Source: Spirochaetes bacterium ADurb.Bin218 (GTDB lineage: Bacteria > Spirochaetota > UBA4802 > UBA5550). Taken from it: a stretch of 59,169 nucleotides of DNA. The notes under the pieces were generated by a model. The model saw only the letters and a list, made by a program, of their open reading frames with translations, was not told where the DNA came from and ran no database searches. Below are positions 1 to 7,944 of this stretch, one piece after another; the first letter of the stretch is position 1, and each line of letters begins with the position of its first letter. Position numbers and translations under genes: made by a program. The stretch is from assembly GCA_002069965.1 (NCBI GenBank), contig MWCI01000014.1, positions 1-59,169 of the forward strand, written 5' to 3'.

Positions 1-1
1 A

Positions 2-1096
2 ATTTACCAATCTTCCTCAACTTCTGTCCATGCAGAGGCTTATGCGAAACGCATAAAGGAGATGAGTCTCAGGCGAAAGCTCATTGAGGTAAATGAACTA
101 TCAATAGAAAAATGCTTTAATAGAACAATAACAACTGAAGAGCTTCTGGATGAAGTTGAAAGGGATATCTTCCGGGTAACAGAGCAAAGAGTTACAAGCG
201 ACTACCAGTTTATTGAACAGATCCTCTCTCAAACACTGTCAGATATTACATCATGGTATAAAACTAAAAAAGTTGTAACAGGAGTGCCCAGTGGCTTCAT
301 TGATCTTGATGAGACTCTTACTGGCTTTCATGCCTCTGAGTTGATAATTGTTGCAGCAAGGCCTGGGATGGGTAAAACAGCCTTTGCCCTTAATATAATG
401 AATAACGTTGCCATAAGAAGCAATATACCTGTTTTATTCTTTTCCCTTGAAATGCCAGCAACACAGCTTGGCATGAGAATGCTCTGCATTGAGTCGATGA
501 TAGACTCTCAGAGAGTAAGGACAGGACATATTGATCACGATGAACTCAGAAAACTCACATCCATTGCGGCTAAACTCTCCAAAGCGCCTATATACATAGA
601 TGATTCACCATCTGCAAATATACTGGAGATCAGAGCAAAAGCTCGTCGTCTTGCTCAAAAGGTTCCTCTGGGACTTATAATTGTCGATTATCTTCAACTC
701 ATAACAAGCCTATCTAAGGTTGAGCGCCATCTGCAAATTGCAGAGATCTCAAGGCTTTTAAAACAGCTTGCAAGAGAGCTTGGAATTCCTGTAATTGCTC
801 TTTCTCAGCTTTCACGTGCAGTGGAATCACGTTCTGACCAGATACCTACACTTGCAGACTTAAGGGAATCTGGAGCAATCGAGCAGGATGCTGATGTTGT
901 TATGTTTATCTACAGAGAAGAAAAAGTAAAAAAGGAAACGGAAAAAAAAGGTATTGCTACAATAATAGTAGCAAAACAAAGAAGTGGTCCCATTGGGGAC
1001 ATTGATCTTCGCTTCTGGGATAAATATACAAAGTTTGGAAATCTTACACTAACACACTCATACGAGGAGGCCTCACCAGCCAATGAGCACAATTAA
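2..1096 (+). CDS. dnaB: Replicative DNA helicase DnaB (5' truncated by window edge)
   Basis: This is the RecA-fold C-terminal half and linker of the ring helicase that unwinds DNA at the replication fork. The frame is open from base 2, so the N-terminal domain lies outside the window. Visible motifs are Walker A (ARPGMGKTAFAL), the FSLEM block, Walker B (LIIVDYLQLI), the ALSQLSRAVE block with sensor residues, and the DADVVMFIYREE block near the end. No intein interrupts the Walker A region. The stop overlaps the next start (mlaE) by 14 bases, so the two are probably translationally coupled. Identification is secure; only the true start is unknown. Confidence 0.96.
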   Translation: MYQSSSTSVHAEAYAKRIKEMSLRRKLIEVNELSIEKCFNRTITTEELLDEVERDIFRVTEQRVTSDYQFIEQILSQTLSDITSWYKTKKVVTGVPSGFIDLDETLTGFHASELIIVAARPGMGKTAFALNIMNNVAIRSNIPVLFFSLEMPATQLGMRMLCIESMIDSQRVRTGHIDHDELRKLTSIAAKLSKAPIYIDDSPSANILEIRAKARRLAQKVPLGLIIVDYLQLITSLSKVERHLQIAEISRLLKQLARELGIPVIALSQLSRAVESRSDQIPTLADLRESGAIEQDADVVMFIYREEKVKKETEKKGIATIIVAKQRSGPIGDIDLRFWDKYTKFGNLTLTHSYEEASPANEHN

Positions 1097-1862
1097 ATCA
1101 GAGGCCAGAGTTTTATCCATACTTGAGTCTGTTGGTTCGCACTTTATCCTTTTAAAAGAAACATTGGTTTCTATTTTTAGACCTCCTTTTGACGAAGAAA
1201 ATATTATAAAGCAGATGCTTGAGATTGGATATAAATCTCTCCCTGTTACCTCTGTAACATTGTTCTTCACAGGAATGGTAATGGCTCTTCAAATAGGCAG
1301 AGCCATGGATGCCTTAATGTCTGGCTCATCGATCTTTATTGGAAGCGCTGTGACTATTGCAATGTTTAGAGAGCTCTGCCCTGTTCTCACAGCTCTTTTA
1401 CTTTCAGGAAGAGTCGGTTCTTCAATAGCTGCAGAAATTGGGACCATGAAGGTAACAGAGCAGATTGATGCCCTGCGCACTCTCTTTGCAGATCCTGTGC
1501 AATATCTTGCTGTTCCAAGATTTTTAGCCTGTTTGATTATGACTCCCCTGCTTACAATTATAACAGATGTTACAGGAGTCATGGGTGGAGCAACAATCGC
1601 CTTTTTATCCCTTGGAATAACACCGGATCTATATTTTTCAAACATTCTACAGAATATACGGCTTGCAGATTTTCTTTCAGGGCTCTCCAAATCTTTCTTT
1701 TTTGGTGCAGAGATTGCAATTATATCTTGCAACAGTGGTTTCAGGACAACTGGCGGTGCTGCGGGTGTAGGCAGATCTACAATACAGGCTGTGGTAACCT
1801 CTTCAATGGTTGTTCTTATTTCTGATTATTTTCTAACATACCTCATACAATTCATTGAATAA
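1083..1862 (+). CDS. mlaE: MlaE/YrbE-family ABC transporter permease
   Basis: This is an inner-membrane permease of the Mla/MCE phospholipid-transport family, which moves lipids between inner and outer membranes. At 259 aa it has the usual length. The family signature is clear: FFTGMVMALQ (about residues 63-72), then GRVGSSIAAEIGTMKVTEQ and DALRTL (about 115-142), followed by four or five hydrophobic helices. The MlaF ATPase and MCE protein that normally accompany it are not next to it here, so they should be elsewhere in the genome. It sits between dnaB (overlap 14 bases) and pcm, apparently as part of a housekeeping operon. Confidence 0.92.
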   Translation: MSTIKSEARVLSILESVGSHFILLKETLVSIFRPPFDEENIIKQMLEIGYKSLPVTSVTLFFTGMVMALQIGRAMDALMSGSSIFIGSAVTIAMFRELCPVLTALLLSGRVGSSIAAEIGTMKVTEQIDALRTLFADPVQYLAVPRFLACLIMTPLLTIITDVTGVMGGATIAFLSLGITPDLYFSNILQNIRLADFLSGLSKSFFFGAEIAIISCNSGFRTTGGAAGVGRSTIQAVVTSSMVVLISDYFLTYLIQFIE

Positions 1863-1872
1863 GGAAGAATCT

Positions 1873-2547
1873 ATGAGTAAAAAGTCTAATGATTTCATAA
1901 AGAAAATCAAGGAACTCAATCTCAGAGAGGGCATCACTGCTGCCTTTGAATCTGTTGATCGAAATATTTTTTTTGACAGTTTCTTTAAAGATAAAATAAA
2001 TACCTTTGAACCTATACCAATCGGCTTTGGCGAATATAGCGATGATGTTAAACTACTTGCAGAGATGCTCAATATACTTGATCCACAGAAAAACTGGTCT
2101 ATCCTTGAGATAGGAACAGGAAGCGGATATGGAACAGCAATCCTTTCAACTCTTGTAAAAAAAATTGTAACAGTAGAATATCACGAGCAACTTGCAGTTG
2201 ATGCAAAAAAAAGACTTATAAACAACGGCTACTTTAATATAAAATTTCTGGCAGGGGATTGCTCTGAGCTTGATGACTCCATAGGATTCTTTGATGCTGC
2301 AATAATATATACAGGCTGCACTCATTCTCCTTATTCGGTTTTGAATTTACTAAAACCTGAAGGCCTTGCTGTATTCCCCATGGGACCTGTAACAATGCAA
2401 CAAATCACCTTATATAAAAATATTCCCGGTGATGCAATATCTCCTTTTGAGAGATATAAATTTTATGGGACATGCATTGTTCCATTTATCAAAGGCAAAT
2501 ATGGGCCATCAAATCCCGGCATTGACATAATAATTGAAAAAGAATAA
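1873..2547 (+). CDS. pcm: Protein-L-isoaspartate O-methyltransferase
   Basis: This is an SAM-dependent repair enzyme that methylates isoaspartyl residues in damaged proteins. The SAM-binding motif I is plain (LEIGTGSGYGTAIL, about residues 79-92), as is the acidic end of strand 2 (TVEYHE). The family's substrate-loop sequence is present as PIPIGFGEYS. The frame can be opened by a TTG at 1855, inside mlaE. The ATG at 1873 has an AAGGAAG ribosome site 6 bases upstream (1861-1867) and is preferred, giving 224 aa. Its position between mlaE and mazG suggests a general maintenance operon. Confidence 0.9.
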   Translation: MSKKSNDFIKKIKELNLREGITAAFESVDRNIFFDSFFKDKINTFEPIPIGFGEYSDDVKLLAEMLNILDPQKNWSILEIGTGSGYGTAILSTLVKKIVTVEYHEQLAVDAKKRLINNGYFNIKFLAGDCSELDDSIGFFDAAIIYTGCTHSPYSVLNLLKPEGLAVFPMGPVTMQQITLYKNIPGDAISPFERYKFYGTCIVPFIKGKYGPSNPGIDIIIEKE

Positions 2548-2556
2548 GGACCTTTT

Positions 2557-3342
2557 ATGGACGAAAAAAATCCACTCATTAGACTTAAAGAAATAGCAGC
2601 TATCTTGAGATCAGAAAATGGCTGTCCATGGGATAAAGAACAAAATTTTAACTCTCTAAAACCCTACCTCATAGAAGAAGCTTATGAGGTTATTGACTCC
2701 ATTGATAGTGGCAACATAGATGATTTTAAAGAGGAATTGGGAGATCTCCTCTATCAGATATATGCACACTCACAAATTGCCTCAGAGCAATCACTTTTCA
2801 CTGTTGAAGATGTTGCTCAGGGTATAGTGGAAAAACTAATAAGACGTCATCCCCACGTTTTTGGGGAGGAAAGCTTTAACAACTCAAAAGAGGTAAAAGA
2901 CAGATGGGAAGCAATCAAAAAGACTGAAAAATCAAAAAAAAGATCAGTTCTTGAAGGTATACCGAGAAATCTGCCTGCTCTTACTATGGCATACAGAGTT
3001 CAGGAAAAGGTATCTCATGTGGGGTTTGACTGGGAAAAGATTGATGATGCAATAACAAAACTTGAAGAAGAGCTCCTTGAGTTTAAAGATGCGGCATCAT
3101 CAAAAAATAAAGAAGCACTCAAAGAAGAGGCCGGAGATATACTCTTTAGCATAGTAAATGTTTTGCGATTTCAAGGTATAGATCCAGAAGACGCCTTGAG
3201 GCAAAGTGTAAATAAATTCATGAGAAGATTTAGTTATATAGAAAACAAATCCCATGAAGAAAATAAAACTCTCTCTGAAATGTCTCTGCAAGAGATGGAT
3301 AGATTGTGGGAAGAATCAAAAAACATTTCTGATGAAAAATAA
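2557..3342 (+). CDS. mazG: Nucleoside triphosphate pyrophosphohydrolase MazG
   Basis: This is a house-cleaning enzyme that hydrolyses (d)NTPs to NMPs and pyrophosphate. There are two MazG folds in tandem. The first (about residues 1-115) carries the CPWDKEQ signature and the metal-binding EEAYEVID and EELGDLLYQ helices. The second (about 150-255) carries EEELLEFKDA and EEAGDILFS. The length of 261 aa is typical of full two-domain MazG. An AAGGA ribosome site precedes the ATG, and the gene follows pcm by 9 bases, so it is probably the last gene of the dnaB-mlaE-pcm-mazG run. Confidence 0.95.
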   Translation: MDEKNPLIRLKEIAAILRSENGCPWDKEQNFNSLKPYLIEEAYEVIDSIDSGNIDDFKEELGDLLYQIYAHSQIASEQSLFTVEDVAQGIVEKLIRRHPHVFGEESFNNSKEVKDRWEAIKKTEKSKKRSVLEGIPRNLPALTMAYRVQEKVSHVGFDWEKIDDAITKLEEELLEFKDAASSKNKEALKEEAGDILFSIVNVLRFQGIDPEDALRQSVNKFMRRFSYIENKSHEENKTLSEMSLQEMDRLWEESKNISDEK

Positions 3343-3365
3343 TCTTGAAAAAAAATCCGAATTCA

Positions 3366-4424
3366 TCACCTGCTTACAGGCAAAGAGAGCAGGCTCAAGG
3401 GATCAAGATGAATCCCTCGAACATAAAGGGCAACGTGTAAATGTGGGGCTGTCGATGTGCCTGTAGATCCAACCCTTCCAATTAAATCCCCTGCTGCAAC
3501 ATGCTGTCCCTCGGAGATCTCGATGCTATCCATGTGCATATAATACGTAAAAACACCATTACCATGATCAATTATGACCATATTGCCTTCGTAAAACATT
3601 TTATAGGCAAGAACCGCCTTCCCACTGGCCATTGCAAAGACAGGAGAACCAGTGTCACCTCTAAGATCAAGCCCTCTATGAATACTTGAATGTCCAGGAA
3701 CTGCCACCTTCTTTTTAGCCTTACGCTTATATGTCATATAAACTCGTTTTTTCCAGAATTCGCTGGTTATCTTATGAATGTCTCTCGGGTGCGATAGAGA
3801 ATTTGTAATGCTATCTTCACTCATAGACCTGAAGGCCTCAGTTCGCCTCTTTGCACAATCCTCAATATATTGTTGGAACTCTTGCCTTTGAGTATATTCC
3901 TTATCAGAAAATTTACCAAGGTCAAGAGGCACTGTTGACACAGGGAATTTCACCTCCCTTATTTTCACCTCACCTTCCATGCTTTTCTGGATATTCTCTA
4001 TAGAGTAACTCAACTTCATTTTGTATAAGCCAGGCTTTAAATCAGGAGAAATAGCGAAAAATCCCCTATAGCCCCATTCAATTTTGCTTAAAGGGATGAG
4101 ACTTTCATTAAAAGCAGCTGAATCTACCGACAAATTAGATTTTAAACCTACAATTTCAATATAGCCAATATTGCCCTGTGCAAAATCCCTTGCATATATA
4201 TTGACCACAACATCACTATTACTTAAGGTCAAAGTTTCAGGAGCTTTTGGCACAAAGCCCTCTGGCTTTTTTATAATAGTCTTAGCTCTTTGCTCATATA
4301 GCCTGTAGGGAGAAATTTCCTCTTTGCTTTTTAATTCATCGCTTTTAAGCTGAGATTGACTGCAGCAGAGAGAAAAAATTAAAAAAATCACAAAAAAACA
4401 TGTGCGTTGAAATAATTTAATCAA
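3366..4424 (-). CDS. M23-family peptidase (LytM/NlpD-like), exported
   Basis: This is a predicted envelope zinc metallopeptidase acting on peptidoglycan cross-links. Residues 1-20 form a hydrophobic signal sequence ending in FSLCCSQ. This could be a relaxed lipobox, but it is not canonical. A beta-rich middle region follows. The C-terminal M23 domain (about 235-345) shows the first metal ligands in HRGLDLRGDTGSPV, then HGNGVFTYYMHM and the HLH motif (TAPHLHVAL), so the zinc site looks intact. The start is a TTG (4422-4424 on the plus strand) with a GGGGGA ribosome site 6 bases away; no in-frame ATG lies nearby. It converges with mazG, 23 bases apart. Confidence 0.88.
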   Translation of the reverse strand: MIKLFQRTCFFVIFLIFSLCCSQSQLKSDELKSKEEISPYRLYEQRAKTIIKKPEGFVPKAPETLTLSNSDVVVNIYARDFAQGNIGYIEIVGLKSNLSVDSAAFNESLIPLSKIEWGYRGFFAISPDLKPGLYKMKLSYSIENIQKSMEGEVKIREVKFPVSTVPLDLGKFSDKEYTQRQEFQQYIEDCAKRRTEAFRSMSEDSITNSLSHPRDIHKITSEFWKKRVYMTYKRKAKKKVAVPGHSSIHRGLDLRGDTGSPVFAMASGKAVLAYKMFYEGNMVIIDHGNGVFTYYMHMDSIEISEGQHVAAGDLIGRVGSTGTSTAPHLHVALYVRGIHLDPLSLLSLPVSR

Positions 4425-4441
4425 AACAAATCCCCCAGTTA

Positions 4442-4470
4442 TTGATTTAAGACAAAATATTTGCTATATT
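4442..4470 (+). promoter_or_regulatory. Candidate sigma-70-type promoter for the gene at 4573
   Basis: TTGATT (4442-4447), a 17-base spacer and TATATT (4465-4470), with TGC directly before the -10 box as in extended -10 promoters. It reads toward the hypothetical gene about 100 bases downstream. It lies in the gap between divergent genes and is judged by eye only. Confidence 0.45.
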
Positions 4471-4572
4471 AAAAAAATAATATGTAGCTCGTTATAAAAA
4501 ATAATATTAAAATACAAGCACAAAAAATAAAATAATTTCAAAGTATAAAATCCATCAGGAGAGCCATTGCAG

Positions 4573-5565
4573 ATGAAATCTATTCAGATCTTTACAGAAG
4601 AAGAAAGTCATATAACAAGCATAATCAAATCGCGACTGCAATCTCAAAAAAATATCTTTGAATATAATTTAGTAGATAAAACAGAAAAATCTCTTGTCAA
4701 ATTAGCAGATTCAATATCTGGCTATCCTTCAATTTTTGGAGAGCAGCAAATAGGAAATCACTACAGAACTCTGGAAACACTGGTGGAAAACCTCTGTTCA
4801 AAGGAGGATATACATCTTTTGATGAGCACACCAACAAAGGCTATACTTGGAAGAAGCTTTACCATGGCAAAACTAAACTTCTTTTTACTTATGAGCTACC
4901 TTTGCAAAGAAAGATATGAAATATGCGAGATGGAGTTAAATCTAAAAAAAATAATCAGACAGAATGTATTTTCAATTTTATCAGAGGATGTATTCATTTC
5001 AATAATATCCGATTTTTCCCTCAGCAATGAAATAAGAAGGCAGGCAGCATTTATGCTTGCAACTATTTGGGAAAATAGGATATATCATGGTGTGGAAAAA
5101 ATAACTCCTCTCCTTAGTGAGCTGTGGGAGGCTCGACTTGACTTTATACCTGCCTATGGGACCATGGTTGGAGTAAGTGAAATATCCGCCTTTATAATGA
5201 GGCTTAATCCAGATTTTATTGAATTTATTAATGACGATGATTTTTCTGATGATGCGAACAAATCCCTCATGGAATACTTGATGGAACTATCCTTTGAAGA
5301 ACTTATTGAGATTCAGCAATACATGACACAAAATTCACAAAGCTTATTTAAAAGCTCAGATATTGAAAAAATACTCAAAGGCAAGAGAGAGTATGAAGTC
5401 AAAAATTTTGACGACCCAAGGGAAATGTATAACTTTTATATAAGAAGGCAAGAAAAAACTATAATAAGAAAAAAATTAAACCTCCCAGGACCCAAAAGAA
5501 CAATCGAAGAGTATATAATATCTTTCATGTTGAAAAAGAAAATTATAAGGTCAGTAGCATCTTAG
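4573..5565 (+). CDS. Hypothetical alpha-helical protein
   Basis: I do not recognise this 330-residue protein. It has no signal peptide or membrane helix. It looks almost entirely alpha-helical and acidic, with a stretch (NEIRRQAAFMLATIWENR, about residues 155-172) that resembles a HEAT-type repeat helix pair. The C-terminus is basic (PGPKRTIEEYIISFMLKKK). Two starts are possible. One is TTG at 4567, 5 bases after AGGAG (4557-4561). The other is ATG at 4573, 11 bases after it. I list the ATG, but the TTG has the better spacing. A promoter-like sequence lies upstream. It is flanked by long non-coding DNA on the 3' side and appears monocistronic. Confidence 0.72.
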   Translation: MKSIQIFTEEESHITSIIKSRLQSQKNIFEYNLVDKTEKSLVKLADSISGYPSIFGEQQIGNHYRTLETLVENLCSKEDIHLLMSTPTKAILGRSFTMAKLNFFLLMSYLCKERYEICEMELNLKKIIRQNVFSILSEDVFISIISDFSLSNEIRRQAAFMLATIWENRIYHGVEKITPLLSELWEARLDFIPAYGTMVGVSEISAFIMRLNPDFIEFINDDDFSDDANKSLMEYLMELSFEELIEIQQYMTQNSQSLFKSSDIEKILKGKREYEVKNFDDPREMYNFYIRRQEKTIIRKKLNLPGPKRTIEEYIISFMLKKKIIRSVAS

Positions 5566-5882
5566 GCTGTTGTAAATTCGATTGCTTTGCTTCAATAAAA
5601 GAAAATTCTCTACTTAATTTATACTGGTAGTTCTCACCTTTTCACTATAGGCTCCAATAAATTCTTTAAAATCTTTTTTAAGAAGCTTAAGGATCTTAAA
5701 AAATTTATTGCAAAATTTATATTATCAGATATTACAATATTATTACAGTTTCTAAAAGTTACTATTTATTTTAAAGTTTGTATTACCTTTCAGGGGTAGA
5801 ATTTTTTTGTAAGCCTTTTTTACAAAGGCTGTGGATCATATCTTTTGATTAATCTATATTAAAATTTCCTGGAGATTACCAA
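5566..5882. other. Intergenic region with nested hairpins
   Basis: No convincing gene is present in these 317 bases. Two dyads stand out. A 10-bp arm pair lies at 5674-5683 and 5694-5703 (TTTTTTAAGA and its complement). A cluster at 5806-5830 can form either TTTGTAA:TTACAAA or AGCCTTT:AAAGGCT, but not both. Neither has a downstream T-run typical of an intrinsic terminator. Confidence 0.5.
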
Positions 5883-6941
5883 ATGAAAAAATTGCAATTT
5901 CTGGGGGCTTTCTTTATTATTCTCTCCCTTCTAATCTTAGCTCTTACCCATCAGGGTTTCAAAATACAAGAATTCAAAAAAAATGGAGTTATTAAAGAAG
6001 CCAGAATACATAAAAAGTATAAAAGTGAAAAATCAGAGCCCTGGGGTATCAGAAGTGTCAAACAATCACCACGCTATTCCCATATAACAAAAAGTGATTA
6101 TTATTTTGACATAAGCTTTTTCAAAGATAAAGAAGGTGAAAAAAGCATTTTCAAATTTACCAAAACTTCTTTTAAGGTAAGTGATAAAACAATTTCAAAA
6201 ATAAAGAAAGGCTCTTCAATAGAAATCATATATATTCCAGAAAATCCAGAGGGCTCAATTATTGCCTTCAAAGATTTTGAAAATAATTTTTATCAACTGC
6301 CCGAGGAGAAAATAACCCAATATAATCAAAAAGGGAAAAAGGCATCTGCAATTATTCAGGAGATAGATAAAAAGGATAAAATTGTAAAAGTAAGTTTTAT
6401 GCTTTCCTCTGTTAGTGGATTAGGAGAGCTAATATCAAGCACAATACCTGTCAGCAAGTCCATTTATGATTCTTTTAATACAGGTGATAAAATAGAAATA
6501 GTATATTTAGCAGAAGATCCTCAAATAGCTGTATCAAAAAAAATGCTTGATAGCCTGATATACTTAAATCCTTATATGGGAATACTTATAATAATAGTTT
6601 TAATTTTAATTGGTATTTACTTAATATCCAATAAGAAGCTAAACAAGAGAGAAGTTGAGGGAATAGTCAAAACCCTTGATGAAATTCAAGCTTTGTTAAT
6701 TAAAGCAAATGAAATAGAATGGGCAAAAAATATAGGTAAAATTAAGGAGGAGTTTGAATCTGCAAAACCTCAGGAAGTAAAAATATTAGCAAGAAAAACC
6801 ATAAATCTTTTTGGTGGAATGGGCTCTTTCAATGATATTGTGCTTTATGTAAATCATAAAGCAGATCCAGAACTTAATGACTTATTTAACAAATTGAAAA
6901 ATGAGCTCTTTGGTAGATTAGAAGAATTAGCAATAAACTGA
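5883..6941 (+). CDS. Membrane protein, DUF3592-like exterior and GGMGSFND cytosolic tail
   Basis: This is a 352-residue two-helix membrane protein of unknown function. TM1 (about 5-23) and TM2 (about 225-248) flank a duplicated beta-rich unit. Each copy ends in a similar phrase (IEIIYIPENPEGSI and IEIVYLAEDPQIAV), as in DUF3592-type proteins. The last 95 residues are helical and contain LFGGMGSFNDIVLYVNH. That phrase is typical, from memory, of a small-domain family (DUF6966) found near toxin/immunity-type genes. An AAATG start follows CTGGAG. The next gene downstream is another small orphan, so the two may form an accessory pair. Domain names are from recollection, not a search. Confidence 0.7.
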   Translation: MKKLQFLGAFFIILSLLILALTHQGFKIQEFKKNGVIKEARIHKKYKSEKSEPWGIRSVKQSPRYSHITKSDYYFDISFFKDKEGEKSIFKFTKTSFKVSDKTISKIKKGSSIEIIYIPENPEGSIIAFKDFENNFYQLPEEKITQYNQKGKKASAIIQEIDKKDKIVKVSFMLSSVSGLGELISSTIPVSKSIYDSFNTGDKIEIVYLAEDPQIAVSKKMLDSLIYLNPYMGILIIIVLILIGIYLISNKKLNKREVEGIVKTLDEIQALLIKANEIEWAKNIGKIKEEFESAKPQEVKILARKTINLFGGMGSFNDIVLYVNHKADPELNDLFNKLKNELFGRLEELAIN

Positions 6942-6967
6942 AAAAGTTCAAATAAATGCCTATGCCA

Positions 6968-7018
6968 TTTTTACTGACTTGGGCATCAATGATTGTAACG
7001 ATTATGCCTCAGTAAAAA
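6968..7018. repeat. 51-base imperfect hairpin
   Basis: The outer arms TTTTTACTGA (6968-6977) and TCAGTAAAAA (7009-7018) pair perfectly over 10 bp. The inner arms GGCAT (6982-6986) and ATGCC (7004-7008) continue the stem after a short bulge, leaving a 17-base loop. There is no T-tail on either strand, so it is not an ordinary terminator. It could be a folded RNA element or a remnant of an inverted-repeat element. Confidence 0.55.
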
Positions 7019-7132
7019 AAGACAGACTGAAGTGAATCATGGGGCAGGAGAAAAAAATAAAATGCTAAATAATATTTTTAAAGATAGTAAATTTTGTATA
7101 ATAAAATAGCCCCTTATAGATAAGGAGGATTT

Positions 7133-7633
7133 ATGTTAAGTATAGAATGCCCGGACTTTTTTGAGAAAATTAAGCAGAAATTTAGCTATTTGTTTGATTT
7201 ATATGGATTTGAAGTTATTTACAGTAAGTCTACACAGGGGGGACAACATTCTTTAATAATACTGGAGTCAAAAGATTGTAGAATCAAATTTTATCGTTCC
7301 AGTGGTGAGGCAAACCTTTTGTTTGGAACTTTATCAGCTCCTATTGGATGGGAAGATGTTATTGATGGAATAAGATATTGGTATTATGTATTGGGGCTAA
7401 TAGACTTTGTGCAAAAAAATCCAGTAAATGCCAAGGAGTTATTAAATAGGGCTCGAACCTCGCCTACAGAAGAACAACAACTTGCCGAATTATCTGCAAA
7501 ACTAAAGCCAATATGTGAGCAAATAATAGTGCTTTTTAAGGGAGATAATATCAAGCAATGGATTGGAGAATATGAACAATTTGAGAAAGAACAGGATGAA
7601 GAATTTCAAAGGCAATTTGAAAATTTAAAATAA
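7133..7633 (+). CDS. Hypothetical small soluble protein
   Basis: This is a 166-residue protein that I do not recognise. It begins with a strong AAGGAGG ribosome site, and a TATAAT (7097-7102) lies about 30 bases before the start. The N-terminal half (about 1-90) alternates strands and helices and is rich in aromatics (GWEDVIDGIRYWYYVLGL). The C-terminal half is a charged helix pair ending EKEQDEEFQRQFENLK. No signal peptide or membrane helix is visible. Its size, fold pattern and solitary setting after another orphan resemble immunity-type proteins, but no toxin is adjacent, so this is only a suggestion. Confidence 0.7.
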   Translation: MLSIECPDFFEKIKQKFSYLFDLYGFEVIYSKSTQGGQHSLIILESKDCRIKFYRSSGEANLLFGTLSAPIGWEDVIDGIRYWYYVLGLIDFVQKNPVNAKELLNRARTSPTEEQQLAELSAKLKPICEQIIVLFKGDNIKQWIGEYEQFEKEQDEEFQRQFENLK

Positions 7634-7944
7634 TTTTTTGAATAATAACAGCAAAATTAATTAAATCAGCCATACTAAGGCTTTAAAATATCCCCAGAGG
7701 CATGATGCTAAATTATCTTTCTGAATAATGTTATTTCAATTTTTATAAAAATACAATATTTTAACAGCCATTTCCATATTCTCTTTGTGAAATTTTCCCC
7801 AGTTGAATCTATAGACCCTTCCGTTTTTTAAAGCTAAATTTGTTATAATCAAAAAAATTCTTGTCTTTTAAGTAAAACAAATATACAAAATAATTTTCTA
7901 TAATTCACCCGAGCAAATATTGCTATATTAAGGTGTTAAATATT
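7634..7944. other. Intergenic region, no gene seen
   Basis: There are 311 AT-rich bases between the hypothetical gene and the cyclase. Two TATAAT hexamers (7844-7849 and 7899-7904) are present, but neither has a recognisable -35 box at normal spacing. No hairpin with a T-tail was found. Confidence 0.4.

Noticed and set aside
1289-1732. 147-codon open frame on the minus strand inside mlaE
   Set aside because: It lies entirely opposite a clear MlaE coding sequence, has no ribosome site and its translation shows no recognisable pattern; it is a shadow frame.
6946-7029. Short plus-strand frame in the gap (reads NAYAIFTDLGINDCNDY)
   Set aside because: It looks protein-like but has no start codon with a ribosome site, and it overlaps the 51-base hairpin. 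Could be a decayed fragment; not supported as a gene.
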